This document shows positions 33,835 to 45,805 of a stretch of DNA of 56,266 bases, in pieces. The notes below the pieces were generated by a model, which did no database searches, was not told the origin of the DNA, and worked only from the letters and a program-made list of their open reading frames with translations. This stretch comes from Gnetum montanum (taxonomy: Eukaryota > Streptophyta > Gnetopsida > Gnetales > Gnetaceae). The stretch spans positions 958,398-1,014,663 of the forward strand of contig MNCI01002813.1 in NCBI GenBank assembly GCA_015680685.1, in the 5' to 3' direction. Each line of letters starts with the position of its first letter. The stretch's first letter is position 1. The position numbers were made by a program, and so were the translations under genes.

Positions 33835-35480
33835 ATTAGCATTAGGAAAAGCTATTGATGTAAATAACATATATAGAGAAATACTTAAATGGGGAGAGCT
33901 ATGAATGTAGAATGTCATCTAGAAGAAGTTAAATTTGACTATGCAAGTAAGGTTAGAAAAGGAATAGTGCATCAAGAAAGAATTTATGCTTTTAAAGAAG
34001 GAGATAAAAATTATTTAAATAATTATAGATTAATTATGATCAACAATATTTTTGTTAAGCTTTAGGGTATTATTCTAGGAACTATACTTAGAAGATGGGC
34101 TAAAGAAAATTTGATATGTGCATTTTCCTAAGTAGGATTTGGGAAACAACATTTTACCATAGAATATCTTATCATTTTAAAATATCTTATTGATAGAATA
34201 AAATGTTCACACAAGAAAACTTTTATTTACTTTGTAGATTTCTCTAGGGTGTATGATGTAGCCACTCAAAACAAGTTGTGGAGGCACTAGGAAAATTTAG
34301 AAGTTTTCAACACACTATTATCTACCATTTAAAAACTTTACAAAGGAATATGTAGTCAATTTGGATATTTTTATTGATGATCTTGAATAGTGAATTCATA
34401 AATTACCAACTCAATTTGCGATTACAATTGGAAGTAGTCTTGTTAGCCTCTTACTCTATTTTGATTATGTTGTCTTAATTTCAAATTCAATGGTAGGATT
34501 GCAAAAATTGCTTAATACTCTTGGTGATTTTTGCCAGCATTTAAAAATGAAAGTTAACATCTAAAATACTAAAATCATGATTTGTGGTTCATGTAATAAG
34601 ATGTACAAGTTTATTATAGGAAATGAACATATAGACATAACTTTATCTTACACATATCTTCGCTTATAATGCTCCTACAATTACAAATGGGATAAATGCA
34701 TTACTCAAGTGTTGCAAATGGGATATTTGCTTTAAAAAGTAATTATAAGAAAGAATCTAGTATTGCTTGAGATATCCAAAAACAATTTTATCATACCATT
34801 GTTCAATCAACTATTCTTTATGGCTATGTTATATGGCATTGTACTCTATCAAATAAATATTAAAAACAAATAGAAAATATTTAGAATCTTTTTTTGCATG
34901 ATGAATTTAAAGTGAAGATATAGACATAATATGTTATGCTCTTTGAAGTAGAGATGATGCTCTTAAAAGTTGAAGATATTTGTTAGTTTATATCCTACAC
35001 TCATAATATTTTTGAATCCTTGATGGATAAATACTCCAAAAAAGTAATGATGAAAACCTATGATAAAGGATGAATTCATGAGAAAGTTCTATGGCTTAAT
35101 AAATAGAATATTTAAGAGTGCATTCTTTATTATGATCCTAAGTAAGTTCACAAATTGGTAAAACATGTAATATTTCAAAAACTTTGGAAAAATATAGAAG
35201 AAAAACAATTTATATTTGAATAGTATTAGGGGATGCCTTAATTTAAAGTTTCATTATTTCTTACTTGTTATTCCTGATTGGTTATAATGAATGATTAGGA
35301 GAGCATGAATGGGATCTCATTATCTTAGAGTAATTCCTTGTGAAGAATGAATATGCCCATTATGCAATACAAATAGAATTGAAGATGAATACTACATTTT
35401 TATGTAGTGTTATATATTTGAGCACCTTCCACATAGATGGAAAATAAGAATTGAAAATTTGGTTGATTTGTTCCAAGTGT
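33835..35480 (+). mobile_element. Non-LTR (LINE) retrotransposon remnant, jockey/CR1-like RT
   Basis: Conceptual pieces in changing frames: NNYRLIMINNIFVKL (~34018), TIEYLIILKYLIDRIKCSHK (~34152), FIYFVDFSRVYDV (RT block A, ~34225), FDYVVLISNSM (block C, the usual YADD now FDYV, ~34460), KTKIM-like NTKIMICGS (~34565), and a downstream block YGYVIWHC and NLFLHDEFKVKI (~34820-34920). The set differs from the usual plant L1 and RTE types and resembles animal-like LINEs. The clade is my impression only. No endonuclease domain or poly(A) tail was identified. Confidence 0.6.
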
Positions 35481-35929
35481 TACTAAGGACATGGTAATTT
35501 TCCTAATACTCTTTTTAAAAATCATAGCTTGTACATTACTACTATCCAATAGATCCAATGGGTCTATGGAGATGATAAAATTTTAGAATAAATTTAATTT
35601 TCTTTTTTAGGAAAAATTGCTTTGCTTTTCCTATTTAGTTTTGTATCATAAGCTAGTCGTGAGCATTATTAAAGATAAGTGAAAATAATCATCCTAACTG
35701 TTGGCACAACAATATCTTTTCATGGAATAGTATACATTAGAAGTATTGAGCTTATTTGGAAAAATATTTAGAAGCTTTTCAAATTGATAGAAAATTTGTT
35801 AAATAAAAATAGTGTGATAAAACTTGATCACTCACATTGTTTACATAAGTAATGAAATATTCTTAGCAAGCTCAAAAAGAAATTCTCAATTTTGGCTTAT
35901 AATTTTATTTCCCTAAAACATTTAAATGC
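35481..35929. other. Unassigned decayed DNA between two LINE remnants
   Basis: Nothing definite is visible. The first part may be the 3' UTR of the preceding LINE and the last ~200 bases may be the N-terminal part of the RTE element. Confidence 0.3.
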
Positions 35930-37010
35930 ATCAAGGAAGTAAATGAATGAATTTTGGTAAAAGGTAATGAAATATTTGATAGGTGGAAAAATTAATTTCA
36001 AGAATTGTTAAATGAAGAATTTTCAAGAGAAGACATCTAAGAACCAAATTTTGGTTTGGTTAATGAAATTTCCTTCTTTGAGTTGAAGATAGCCTTATCA
36101 AAGATAAAAAATGGGAAGCTGTTGGACCAAACAACATTCCTATAGAAGCTTAGAAAGCATTGGGAGATACGAGAGTTTCTTGGTTGATATAGTTATTCAA
36201 CAAAATTTTGAAGGATGGAGAAATACCCAAAAATTGGAGAAAAAGCTTTATTGTTCACATTTATAAAAATAAAGGAGATGATATATATATATATATATAT
36301 ATTTCAACTAAAATGGAGAAGTGAAGACATGCTCTAGAATAAAAAGGCTTAAAAATTAGCAAAAGTAAGATAGAATACATGGAATGAAATTTTAATAATA
36401 ATATACATAGTGGTGAAATAGAAGTGACTACTCAACACAAAAAATCTCTCACTCCAAACAATTTCACTACCTAAGATCAATTCTCCAATAAGATGGTGAA
36501 ATTGATAAAGATATTAAAATAGAATTGAGTAAAATTGTAAAAATGAAGATAGGCTAGTGGTTTGCTATATGATAAAAAATGTTAATAAAATTAAAGAGGA
36601 AATTTTACAGAACATCATTTAGGCCTACTATCTTATATGATGTTGAATGTTGGTAGTACAATAGAGGCATGAACAACAAATTAGTGTGACGAAAATGTGC
36701 ATGCTTTGATGGATGTTGAATGTTATTAGAAGAGATAAATTAAATAATATAGACATTAGAGAAAGACTTAGAGTGAATTTTTTTAGGCAAGCTACAAGAA
36801 TGGTGGCTTAGATGATTGGGAAATGTGCAATGAAGATCAGACAATGAGCCTATAAACAAAGGTCACTACATCATTGTTCCATGAAAGTCACCAAAAGGAA
36901 AAGACCAAAGAAGATATTGGAAAAATGATAGAAATTTTTTTGAAGAAACTACAAATAAATAAAAATCTATCTCTTCATTAAGGTGAATGGTAAAAAAGAG
37001 TTTAGGACAA
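35930..37010 (+). mobile_element. RTE-type LINE remnant with internal deletion
   Basis: KNGKAVGPNNIPIEAWKALG (~36105) and WRKSFIVHIYKNKGDD (~36237) are the start of an RTE reverse transcriptase. The sequence then jumps, at an AT microsatellite (36281-36302), to the C-terminal signature: KGLKISKSKIEYMEW-like text (~36345), FHYLRSIL (~36465), RPTILYDVECW (~36625) and a RMLWMLNVIRRDK-like stretch (~36705). The YADD core is lost. Several stops. Confidence 0.75.
36281..36302. repeat. AT dinucleotide microsatellite
   Basis: About ten AT units run between the two preserved halves of the RTE element, exactly where the RT core is missing. Confidence 0.9.
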
Positions 37011-37379
37011 TCCTAGAATGATTATGAACTTTACTTCCCTAGAATGTGAGTGCATAAAATGAAAAGCCCTAGATGAAGAACAAAGCTTACAAAGATAATT
37101 TTTTTTTAAAAAATGTTTGTTTATTATAGCTAGGATTCTAAGAATGATTCTTCATAATGGAAATTTTAAATATTTCAAAGCTCAGAAGTTTTTTTTAGCA
37201 ATTAAACATATAGGCTCATTGGTTTTAGTTTCAAGGAATCGATATGAAAAGTTGAATTTTGAGCCAAATTACATTATGTAAGATACCCAAGTGTAGTGTT
37301 GGGTAAATAATTACATCCTAATCAACCTAAAGAAAAGAGCTTATGAGGATAGAATCTAATCTAAAAGATCATTTCTTCT
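37011..37379. other. Unassigned AT-rich DNA
   Basis: No gene, LTR or domain is seen. A poly-T/poly-A patch lies near 37097-37115. Confidence 0.3.
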
Positions 37380-38950
37380 TATGAAGGTTATTTAGGAAGC
37401 ATACGATCAATAGAGATTGGTTCATAGAGCTAAAAGGATTGGTTCTACAGCTACTATGTTAGCTAATGACAAGTTAGTATTAATAAAAATACTTAATTGC
37501 AGGAAAGTTGGATCGCTTACTCAAAGCTATATTAGAAAAAGCTTGTAGAGCCTAAATTTGGATGAGTAAAAGAAAGATCATGTTATTTGGCTACATTAGC
37601 TAGTTGAGTTGGAATGGATTGTAGAACTGAATATTGTTTTTACAAAAAGCTCTAAAAATGGTACTATGAACCACATTCACATTATCAAATTTATGGATCA
37701 AAAATCAGTTCTATTATCAATGGCTCAACTAGCTTTATAATCCATGTTAGCTTGTAAAGTTATAGAAGATTGGTAGAACCAAATAGTGGTTCTACAACTA
37801 AGCTCTAAAATAGTTCCATGATGCATGTTAGCTTAACAAGTTGGTAAGCTCATAAAATTGGAGAAAACTTGGAGAATTGAAAATTGGTTCTACAAATGAG
37901 CTTTAAAATGGTTCTACCACATCAATTGATTGGAGGTTAAATATTAGTTTCTTATTATCATGAGACTCAATTCTATAAAGAAAACCCAAAATTTGATTTT
38001 ATAGTTAAAACTCTAATGCCACATGGGATGAATAAGGAAAGCTTAGTTTAAAGGCCAGAAAGAAAGTATCTCAAGGAGGAATAGAATCAATTCATTAAGA
38101 GAAGCTTTCCTTATCAACCAAATTAGATTTGAGAAGGTGAGCTTTGTAGAACTAAAAATCAATTCTACAAGTGAGCTTCTAAATATTAGTTTTACAAGGC
38201 AAATCAACTAGTCATTGCTTGAGAAATAGAATCAAAAATTGGTTCTACAAGGAAGCTTTAGAATGATTCTATGAACCACATTAGCACTTTGTATCAAAAC
38301 GGTTAGTAGAAAAAAACTAGCTCTACATAGAAAACAAAAAATGGTTCTACAAGCCACGTTGGAGCTTTTAAAAGTCACAAAGCTCAAAGATGATTCAACA
38401 AGAAAAGCTCAAAAAATGGTACAACATGTAGAAATTGGTTCTACATCTAAGCTCATTTTTGGTTCTACCATGTCAGAAAAATGGGGAAGAAAACTTATAG
38501 AACCAAAATTTGATTCTACAAACAAGCTTGAAAATGATTCTATGAACCATGTCAGTAGTTGGTATAGTGCGAGTTTGTAAAATGAAAAAGAGGTTCTATG
38601 AACAAAAGCTAAATTGATTCTACAAACCATGTCAAAACCAAAGGATGAATTTCTTTCTAAAAGCTTAGAAATAGGGCTTGCTATAGGATTTTCCATACAT
38701 GTTCAATTACAATTTTAATCTAGCTCAACAAGGTTGGGTGTAAGAAAATATTTAAAGTTTCAAAGAAAACCTAGGAGAAATGCAAGCTTAATATATAGAA
38801 GAAAGTTCATAAAATCAAAAATTGGTTTTATGAGTTGTTCTACAAGCTAGTTACAAATTGGTTTTGCCAAGTCAACTTACAATAAGAAAAAAGGTTTAGT
38901 CTAACTAAAAAGTGGTTCTACAAGATATATAGGGATGTGAAGGAGCTTTA
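37380..38950. repeat. Degenerate repeat field built on a GTAGAACC / GGTTCTAC palindrome
   Basis: The motif TTGGTTCTAC or close variants occurs over a dozen times. It is often preceded immediately by its reverse complement (GTAGAACCAA-like), giving short palindromes near 37621, 37774, 37874, 38149, 38227, 38499 and 38810. Associated shared text includes AAGCTCTAAAATGG and ATGAACCACATTAGC. Spacing is irregular (about 80-300 bases). Reading frames within (38341-38580, for instance) simply follow the repeats. No known satellite was recognised. Confidence 0.55.
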
Positions 38951-40130
38951 ATTTTAATCCACCTTAGCAAATCATAGATTAACAAATAGAGAAAAACTTG
39001 TTTAGATTTGATGAAGATCATAACTTAATTGAGAAAACATAGCTCAAAAGTTTAGAAACAATGCAGGATTGACATGAAGTTTATGAAAAGACAAGCCTCC
39101 ATAAGCTTGGTTTTAGACCTAGGGCTAACATTATAAGAGATGTCATTAATTGCATGATAGCTAAAACCATCTATGAGAAGGATAAGCTCTACTTCAAAGG
39201 AAATATAGATTTCTTCATCAACACTAGTGTTAGGAAAGCATATGAACTCTATGGCCTCATCAAACTTGATATAACAAAAGTGGAAGCTTGAAAATATAAC
39301 AAGGAAGTGCTTTGTGGAAAGTTTTGGATGCACTTAGAAATAGGAAAAGTTTTCAAGCTTCCACTGACATAGCTTGCTAAAGGCTAGGGATGTCGAAACA
39401 CTATTTTAAAGGTGACAAAGCTTAGGAATCCTTATAGAATTTCTATTTTAACTTTGAATTTCTATACAAGATGTGAAATTAATGTTGTTGCAGATTATCA
39501 TGTTTGGTCTTGGGTAGCTTTAGAACTTAAAAAGAATTTCTTTCTAGTACAATATATGAATGACATACTATAGTAGATCTTAGTGGAGATTCATGAATAG
39601 GGAGCTTCATTAAATCTAAGCTCATTTTTGATAGATTTCTTACTAAGTGAGATTCTAAAGCCTAAAAGGACAACTTCAGTTTTTACCAAATATGCATAAT
39701 AGCATAGAGCTTATCCTAAAGATCCCTAGTATGATTTTTTCCCAGTCCTCTATCAAAAGAGTTAATTTGATGCCCAAGACTTAGAATTCTTAATGAACTA
39801 TCCCCATTTATTTAAGTTCATCTTAGAAGCTTTTCCATCATGAATAGATCAACAAATTATCAATGAAATATAAATTAATCATCATGGAGCTGTCTTTATA
39901 CATGTTCTTTACACCCAAATTTTGATAACAGAGTTTGAAAGGAAAATATTTAAGCTTTCAAGGTTCGTAGCTCCATATTTAGTGACTTTGGATATGGGAA
40001 GATAAATGTCGGAGAGTTCCTTAATGCATGACTATAAACATAAGAAAGTTTTCCCTCTAAATTTGACTTTTAGGAATTTAATAATGCATGGCATTTGAAA
40101 GGTATGGCCAAGAGATAAAAGGGACAGTGT
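38951..40130. other. Unassigned decayed DNA
   Basis: No domain was recognised. Frames on both strands are interrupted at least every ~95 residues. It may be part of the same unknown decayed element as the ORF pieces at 40130-41010. Confidence 0.3.
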
Positions 40131-41010
40131 GATTTTTTTGTAGCACCTAAGAGAATATATGCAGCCATGAAGACTTCAAAAGTACACCAACTTGATGAAA
40201 TATATGTGATATATCAAAGAGCTATAGATAAATAAATTAATCAAGCCAAAGATGAAGCACTAGAATAGCTAAGAAATTTTTTTTCAATAAATCTTTCTAC
40301 CTCCACTTGTGATCGACTAATCATAGAAGTTTGTAGATGGATTGAAAGCAGGGATCATCTTTTGACTAGGGATTTTCCAAAAGAATATTGGTTTTAATGG
40401 AAGAAAACTATATTTTATGGAAGTTTGAAGACATTGAAGAAGTTATGCATGATGAAAGATTCCCACAAAATAATGTTGAATATGCAAGGGTCAATGTTGA
40501 ATATGCTACGATCATAAATAAGGAGTCACCACTTGAAAACAAAGAGGAGGCTATGGCACAATTAGAAGAAAAGTTGGCTAATGTGAACTCAAAATTGTAA
40601 TAGTCCAAGTCGGCTAAAGCTCTAGTTCATTCTTATTTGTTGTAGCCCAATTTTTAGGAATTAATTACTAAATTTAGTTATCAAATAGAATGAATGCAGA
40701 AAACCAAGCCATTTTTACCCAAATGGATCATGGAGAACAAAATTTGGTTAAAATAGCTACCAAGAAAAGAGAAGCATTACCACCATGCAAGAAATATTTT
40801 TTAGATAATATCATAATGATAGTTGCAAGAATAATGGCAGAAGTTAATCAAAGAAGGTTAGAGTTGGAATAGATTTGTTCAACCATCGGAGCTACATTGA
40901 ATGAGTTAACTAATTTGTTAATTGAATTAGGCACTAATGAAGTAAGAGCAAAGGAGATTATTAAGAAGCTTGAAACACAGAGCCAGATACATTAAATCAA
41001 GCCATAAAAA
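40130..41010 (+). pseudogene. Unknown decayed ORF, acidic and coiled-coil-like
   Basis: Frames 40388-40600 and 40690-40872 plus neighbours give a charged, helix-prone product. Visible stretches include EEAMAQLEEKLANVNSKL (~40545) and ARIMAEVNQRRLELE, then a stop, then TIGATLNELTNLLIELG (~40890) and AKEIIKKLETQ (~40950). I do not recognise the family. Its position amid retroelements suggests an accessory or gag-like ORF of an unidentified element, not a host gene (inference). It is interrupted by stops near 40601 and 40870. Confidence 0.35.
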
Positions 41011-41768
41011 TTTTGCTTAATCATGGAAGAATAGCTCAATAGTTAATAATAGAAGAATTCTAGATTCACAAAATTAAGAAAGCTTATTAGGTAGTTGAGC
41101 AATTGTTCAATGGTTTCTAGCTTTATGAAGAAAACATGAAATTAAGTAAGTCATAATTTTGTAACTATTGTAATTGCCAAAAGCTACTCTATAAAGTCCT
41201 CAATAAATTTGGAAAAGAGAGTGAATATTTTTTTAAAAAAAATTGTAAAGAAAATTATGATAATGACATTCTAAGTAGGTTCAACTTATCTTTTTTGTCT
41301 ATTTCTCTTAATTAGTAGTAATATTAGCTACCTTTCTTGACTTGGTTAGCCTAGTTGATATGAAGCTATGTTTTAGTTAACAATATGTTTCAAAATAAGC
41401 TATTTTATTTAAATACAAAAGGTTTAGCTTATTTTTTTTATTCTTATTGAACGAGATAGCTTTGTAAGTGTTAGTCCTAAATGAGTTGAGCATAGAAATT
41501 ATCTTTCTTATTATGATTTTGGACTTTTAGAATAATTTTTCAATATTAGATTTTTGGTTTGTATAACATAACTTTTGCAAAATATAGCTTTTGAAAAGTA
41601 TGAATTCAAGGAATGATTTATTCTATACAACTATTTGTTTATTGTCCTAGCTATATAGAATTTAGAGCTAAATGAGTGAAAGGCTATTCTTCGTTAATGT
41701 TGAGAGATAGCTAAAAGAGAAATGTAACAATCATAAACAAAACAACACCTTCAAGTATTTGATAAAAA
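41011..41768. other. Unassigned AT-rich DNA
   Basis: I see no gene or recognised repeat in this stretch. Confidence 0.3.
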
Positions 41769-41992
41769 ATGTAGGTTTAGTTATAATAAGCTCATTTAAA
41801 AGCAACAAAAGCTATTTGGGGGTATTTTTGCCTTGGTGGAATTAGAGACCAACAACCACCTAAAATGAGTAACTAAACAAATGTAGGTTTAGATATAATA
41901 AGATCATTTAAAACCAAAAAAAGCTACTTGGGGGTATTTGTGCCTTGGTGGAACTAGAGACCAACAACCACCTGAAATGAGTAACTAAACTA
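41769..41992. repeat. 112-bp tandem duplication
   Basis: Units 41769-41880 and 41881-41992 both start ATGTAGGTTTAG and contain CTTGGGGGTATTT or TTTGGGGGTATTT, TGCCTTGGTGGAA, AGAGACCAACAACCACCT and GAGTAACTAAAC. They differ at only ~10 positions, so the duplication is more recent than most of the surrounding decay. Confidence 0.9.
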
Positions 41993-43987
41993 TTTTGGGA
42001 TAGGGTCGTAATCTTGAATTAGCAATAGCTTTTTCCCAACCAAATAAACTCAACTAAATGAGTTCTTTTTTGCCTTTCACCTCTATGAAGATCTAGATTT
42101 TTATTTACTTATAGTTTCTTCAAATAATTTTAATCAGTTTCCCATGTTTTTTTGTCTTATTTTTGGTGGCTTTCCCATGTTTTTTTTTTTGCCTTTCTTT
42201 CAAGGACTTTCTCATGTTTTTCTAGTGTTCCTTTTGGTGACTTTCCTAAAATAGTGATGTCGAATAACACCTCATTGTTAACTACATGACCTTCAAATAA
42301 ATTAGCATTATTCATAAGGAGCTAGTAACTATTCAACCCCTGGCATACAACCTATGATTTTTTAATAAAGTTGTAGCTTGAACTCTTAACTTCTTAGTTA
42401 ATAACTTAATGAATTTACTAATTAAATTACAACCTCATACGATTTTAACTAGTAGAGTCTACAATATTTTGATGTGTTGTAGTCATGTTTCTTTTAAAAA
42501 TCTATTACAAGAAAAAGAAGTCATTAGCATCATGGAAACCTATAGGGAAGTGTTTGTAGATTATTCTAATGATAATTTCTTTTGATTAGGCAGATACATT
42601 AGGACATGGATTTCATTTTTTATGTTTCTCTTTTTTTTTTTTGTATTTTTTTCAAAGAGAGGGAATAGGGGAGTGTCTGTGTGTTGGGGATGATTGTGGT
42701 GAAGGTGGAAGATAAAAAAAATTCATGCAATTTTCTCCACTTAAAAACTTTTAGAAAATTAACATCGTAAAGATCATTACGAATGATAGATGGTTCTAGA
42801 AAAACTGTTGACCATAGGTGCTAGTTTGGTGGTTCTAGTCAATGTAAGCGACTTATAGGATCCCTAGTTAAGTTACATGGTTGCAATTCAATTGCCATTG
42901 TTTTATCATAAACATCGCAATCTTGTTCTCTTAATTTGTGGGGGAGTTCTCTCTAGTGATTCTTTTTGTTTGTAGACTTTATTTATGGTTTGTAATGTTA
43001 ACAAGCAAAGAATTGTATGTATTGGCTAGAATTTCAAAGTTTCTAAATTTTGATGTTTCGACAAGATAAAATATCAACAAGTCTTCCTTAAATGTTTTTT
43101 TAACCTAGAGTAAGCCATGACAAAGTATAATTATGGTGTAAAAGAATGCTCTTTTAGGAACATGGCTAGTTGATTTTGGCCACCTATCAAGGTACTTTAT
43201 CAACAAGGCACATATATAATAAAGGTATAACAATTCTTAAGTCATAACTTGAATTACTAGTTACACTAGCATGTTAGTAGTGTTTGCCTCTATATTGACT
43301 TATTTTAATAGGTATTAAATAACATATCACTAGTTGTTGCATAGGTTTCTCTACCCTTAGAATATTCATGATCCAAAACCACTTAATATCAAATTCCTTC
43401 TAGAACTCAAAATTTGGCTAATTATACTATCAACTTCCCTTCCATCCTTTTATATTATTGTGAGTAAGTTAGCTGAGAATGTCCTACACTAGGCCTAACA
43501 ATCCAACTATGGTTATTCATATTCAAGGGTATATATGTGACAAACTGGTAAAATATTGATCTGTTTAACTGGGGAGTTCGTTCTTGATAGCACTTCAAAT
43601 AAGTGCATTGCAAACAAAAATAAAAATAAGATGAGTAGTAATGTTTTGCTTGTACAAGAGAAAAAATTTTGGAATGTAATATCATTGGGAAAATATTATG
43701 GCATTCCTATAGGTAGATTTTTGACAACCCTTACAGGGCTAATAGTTTTTAGATTATATGCTTGTGTGTTCAAATAAACAAAATATTTTAAGCCTTAGAT
43801 ACTAGGATTGAATCAACACCATCCTCACATGTGCTTCCAAATAATAAATATTTGACTTATATTAACATTTGAGATAAGGGTTCAAATGTTGGCTATGTAA
43901 GCAACTACAAAGAGGTGCAAGTACTAGGGCTTGAACCTAACAGCTTTAAGTGCTAAGTTTTGGGAGGTAGTTAATTAATCAATTAAT
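41993..43987. other. Unassigned AT-rich DNA
   Basis: No gene was found. It includes pyrimidine-rich runs at 42150-42200 and 42620-42650. The frames at 43455-43777 overlap on opposite strands and show no domain. Confidence 0.35.
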
Positions 43988-44292
43988 TGTTAGGAAATGA
44001 ATTAAGTGAAAAAAAATAAGAATAGGAAAAACAAGCACACACAAAACACAGGATTGTCATGGTTAAGCAAGATTGCCCATCTTCATGACTGCACTAGAGT
44101 TTCATTATATATTTTGCAGATTACAATTACAAGAGAGTTATAGAACATTACAAGAGAGTTACAGAATGTTATAAAGAGTTACAATTACAAGAGAGTTACA
44201 AAATCTTACATAAATATGTATAAAAAAACCATTTGTAAGCAAAACTAGCCCATGACTTAATAATATAGATCAGTCACCACATGACTCCAACA
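43988..44292 (-). repeat. 3' LTR of the minus-strand copia
   Basis: 305 bases. It shares CAAGATTGCCCATCTTCATGA, AAACTAGCCCAT and CCACATGACT with the right LTR. Internally it contains several ACAAGAGAGTTA units (44120-44200), more than the partner LTR has. Confidence 0.85.
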
Positions 44293-44319
44293 ATCTTCCA
44301 CTTGGAGACTAATCTAACT

Positions 44320-45370
44320 CTCTTAGAAGATCCTTCAACCAAATCATTTCCTTTTTAACTTCTATGGTTGAGAAAGCAACGCTCTTTTGAAGTCAAGACA
44401 TACAACTCACAATAGTACTACCCACAGTGAAAATATAACCAATTGTGTTCTTCTTGCTATCCAAATCACCTCCCAAATCTGCATAAAAAAAACCCTATAG
44501 AGTAATGTTGCTCCTTTCAAAACAAAGTTTCATACTTGAAGTTCTTTTAGATATCTCAAGAGCTAGTTTACAACTTCCCAATGCTCCCTTCCTCGATTAG
44601 ACATAAACCTTCTAAGAACTCCCACTACATGTGCTATGTTAGGTCTAGTACAAATCATAGCATATATCAAACTTCCAATTGCTGATGCATATGGTATTCT
44701 AGACATCTATTCACATTCTTCTTCTATCCTTGGTGACTGATTCTTACTAAGAATGAAGTGACTTCCCAATGGAATGCATCTAGTCTTTGCATCCTAAATG
44801 TTGAACCTACTAAGCACTTTCTCTATATATTTTTCTTGAGATAACTTGAGAATTCCTTGAGATTTGGTTTTATTGATTTTCATCCCAAGTATCTGCTTGG
44901 TTGGTCCCAAGTCTTTCATCTCAAATTCCTTTACCACTTGTGACTTCAGTTTATCTATCTCCTATAAACTAGACCCTGCAACAAGCATGTCATCAACATA
45001 CAAGACAAGCATGTCATTAACATACGAGAGAAAAATATTGTAGTAGTCATCAAACCTCCTTATGTAGCAACAATTATCCAGCTCACATCTTGTGAAACCA
45101 ACATTAAACAAGAACTGATCAAATTTCTTGTACCACTACCTAGGAGCCTGTTTCAATCCATACAAACTCTTCTTCAACTTTAATAATGGTCAACCCTTCA
45201 ACTTTTGTAATTGTCAACCCTTCAACTTCTATAACAGTTGATCCTTCAACTTCTGTAATGACTGATCCTTCAACTTCCATAACCATCAACACTTCAACAT
45301 CTGTAATGATTGACCCTTGTATCTTTTACTACCATCATGTTCTTCCTTGATCTTGTACATCCACTTATTC
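44320..45370 (-). pseudogene. Copia RT and RNase H, broken by a minisatellite
   Basis: On the minus strand the start of RT (KIKEEHDGSKRYK, ~45360-45320) is followed by six 24-bp repeats, then by SLYGLKQAPR (~45165-45135), YVDDMLVAGSSL (~45005-44970), KDLGPTKQILGMKI (~44910), YASAIGSLIYAM (~44680) and RNase H text down to 44320. The RT segment normally between KEEHDGSKRYK and KLKKSLYG is missing. Stops elsewhere. Confidence 0.8.
45173..45316 (-). repeat. 24-bp minisatellite, six units, inside copia RT
   Basis: There are exactly six 24-base units (45173-45196, 45197-45220, 45221-45244, 45245-45268, 45269-45292, 45293-45316), each starting TTCAACTT or TTCAACAT on the plus strand. On the minus strand one frame stays open and repeats as VEGSVITE, VEGSTVIE, VEGLTITK and VEGLTIIK. 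Confidence 0.95.
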
Positions 45371-45805
45371 TGTATTGTCCTCTTTTCTTCTAAAAAATTA
45401 GTTAGTGTCCATGTTGTATTCTTCTGGAGTGACTTCATCTCATCTCTCATAGCCAACTTCCACTTAACACAATCTATTACCTACATTGCTTCATCAAAAG
45501 ATTTTAGTTCCACAATATCAGTCAAAAGGAAATATTGTAATGAGGAAGAGTACCTATCTTTGGGCTTTGGTGTTCGAGAGAGACCTTCTCCATTGAGGCT
45601 CTGGTGTAATTGTTTCTGAATCAACTTCAGCTTCATCTTCATCTATCTTGTTTCTAGGATTTTCTTGAATCCTTTTAGCTACATCCCTCTCAAATATCTC
45701 TTCTAATTCAGCCTTCTCACTTTCCTTTTCCTGTTTCCCTGCACTGTTAGATTCTAATCTAAAATTATCCTTATACACTACATGTTCATTAAAAGTGACA
45801 TCCCT

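Noticed and set aside
38341-38580. 79-residue frame in the palindrome field
   Set aside because: Its pattern follows the DNA repeat (GSTSK/GSTM), neighbouring units are not open, and no family is recognised.
45173-45316. CRISPR array or coding repeat protein
   Set aside because: Head-to-tail 24-bp units without spacers, inside a retrotransposon of a eukaryotic genome; not CRISPR.
45317-45619. 100-residue plus-strand frame
   Set aside because: Antisense to the decayed copia region between integrase and RT; no domain.
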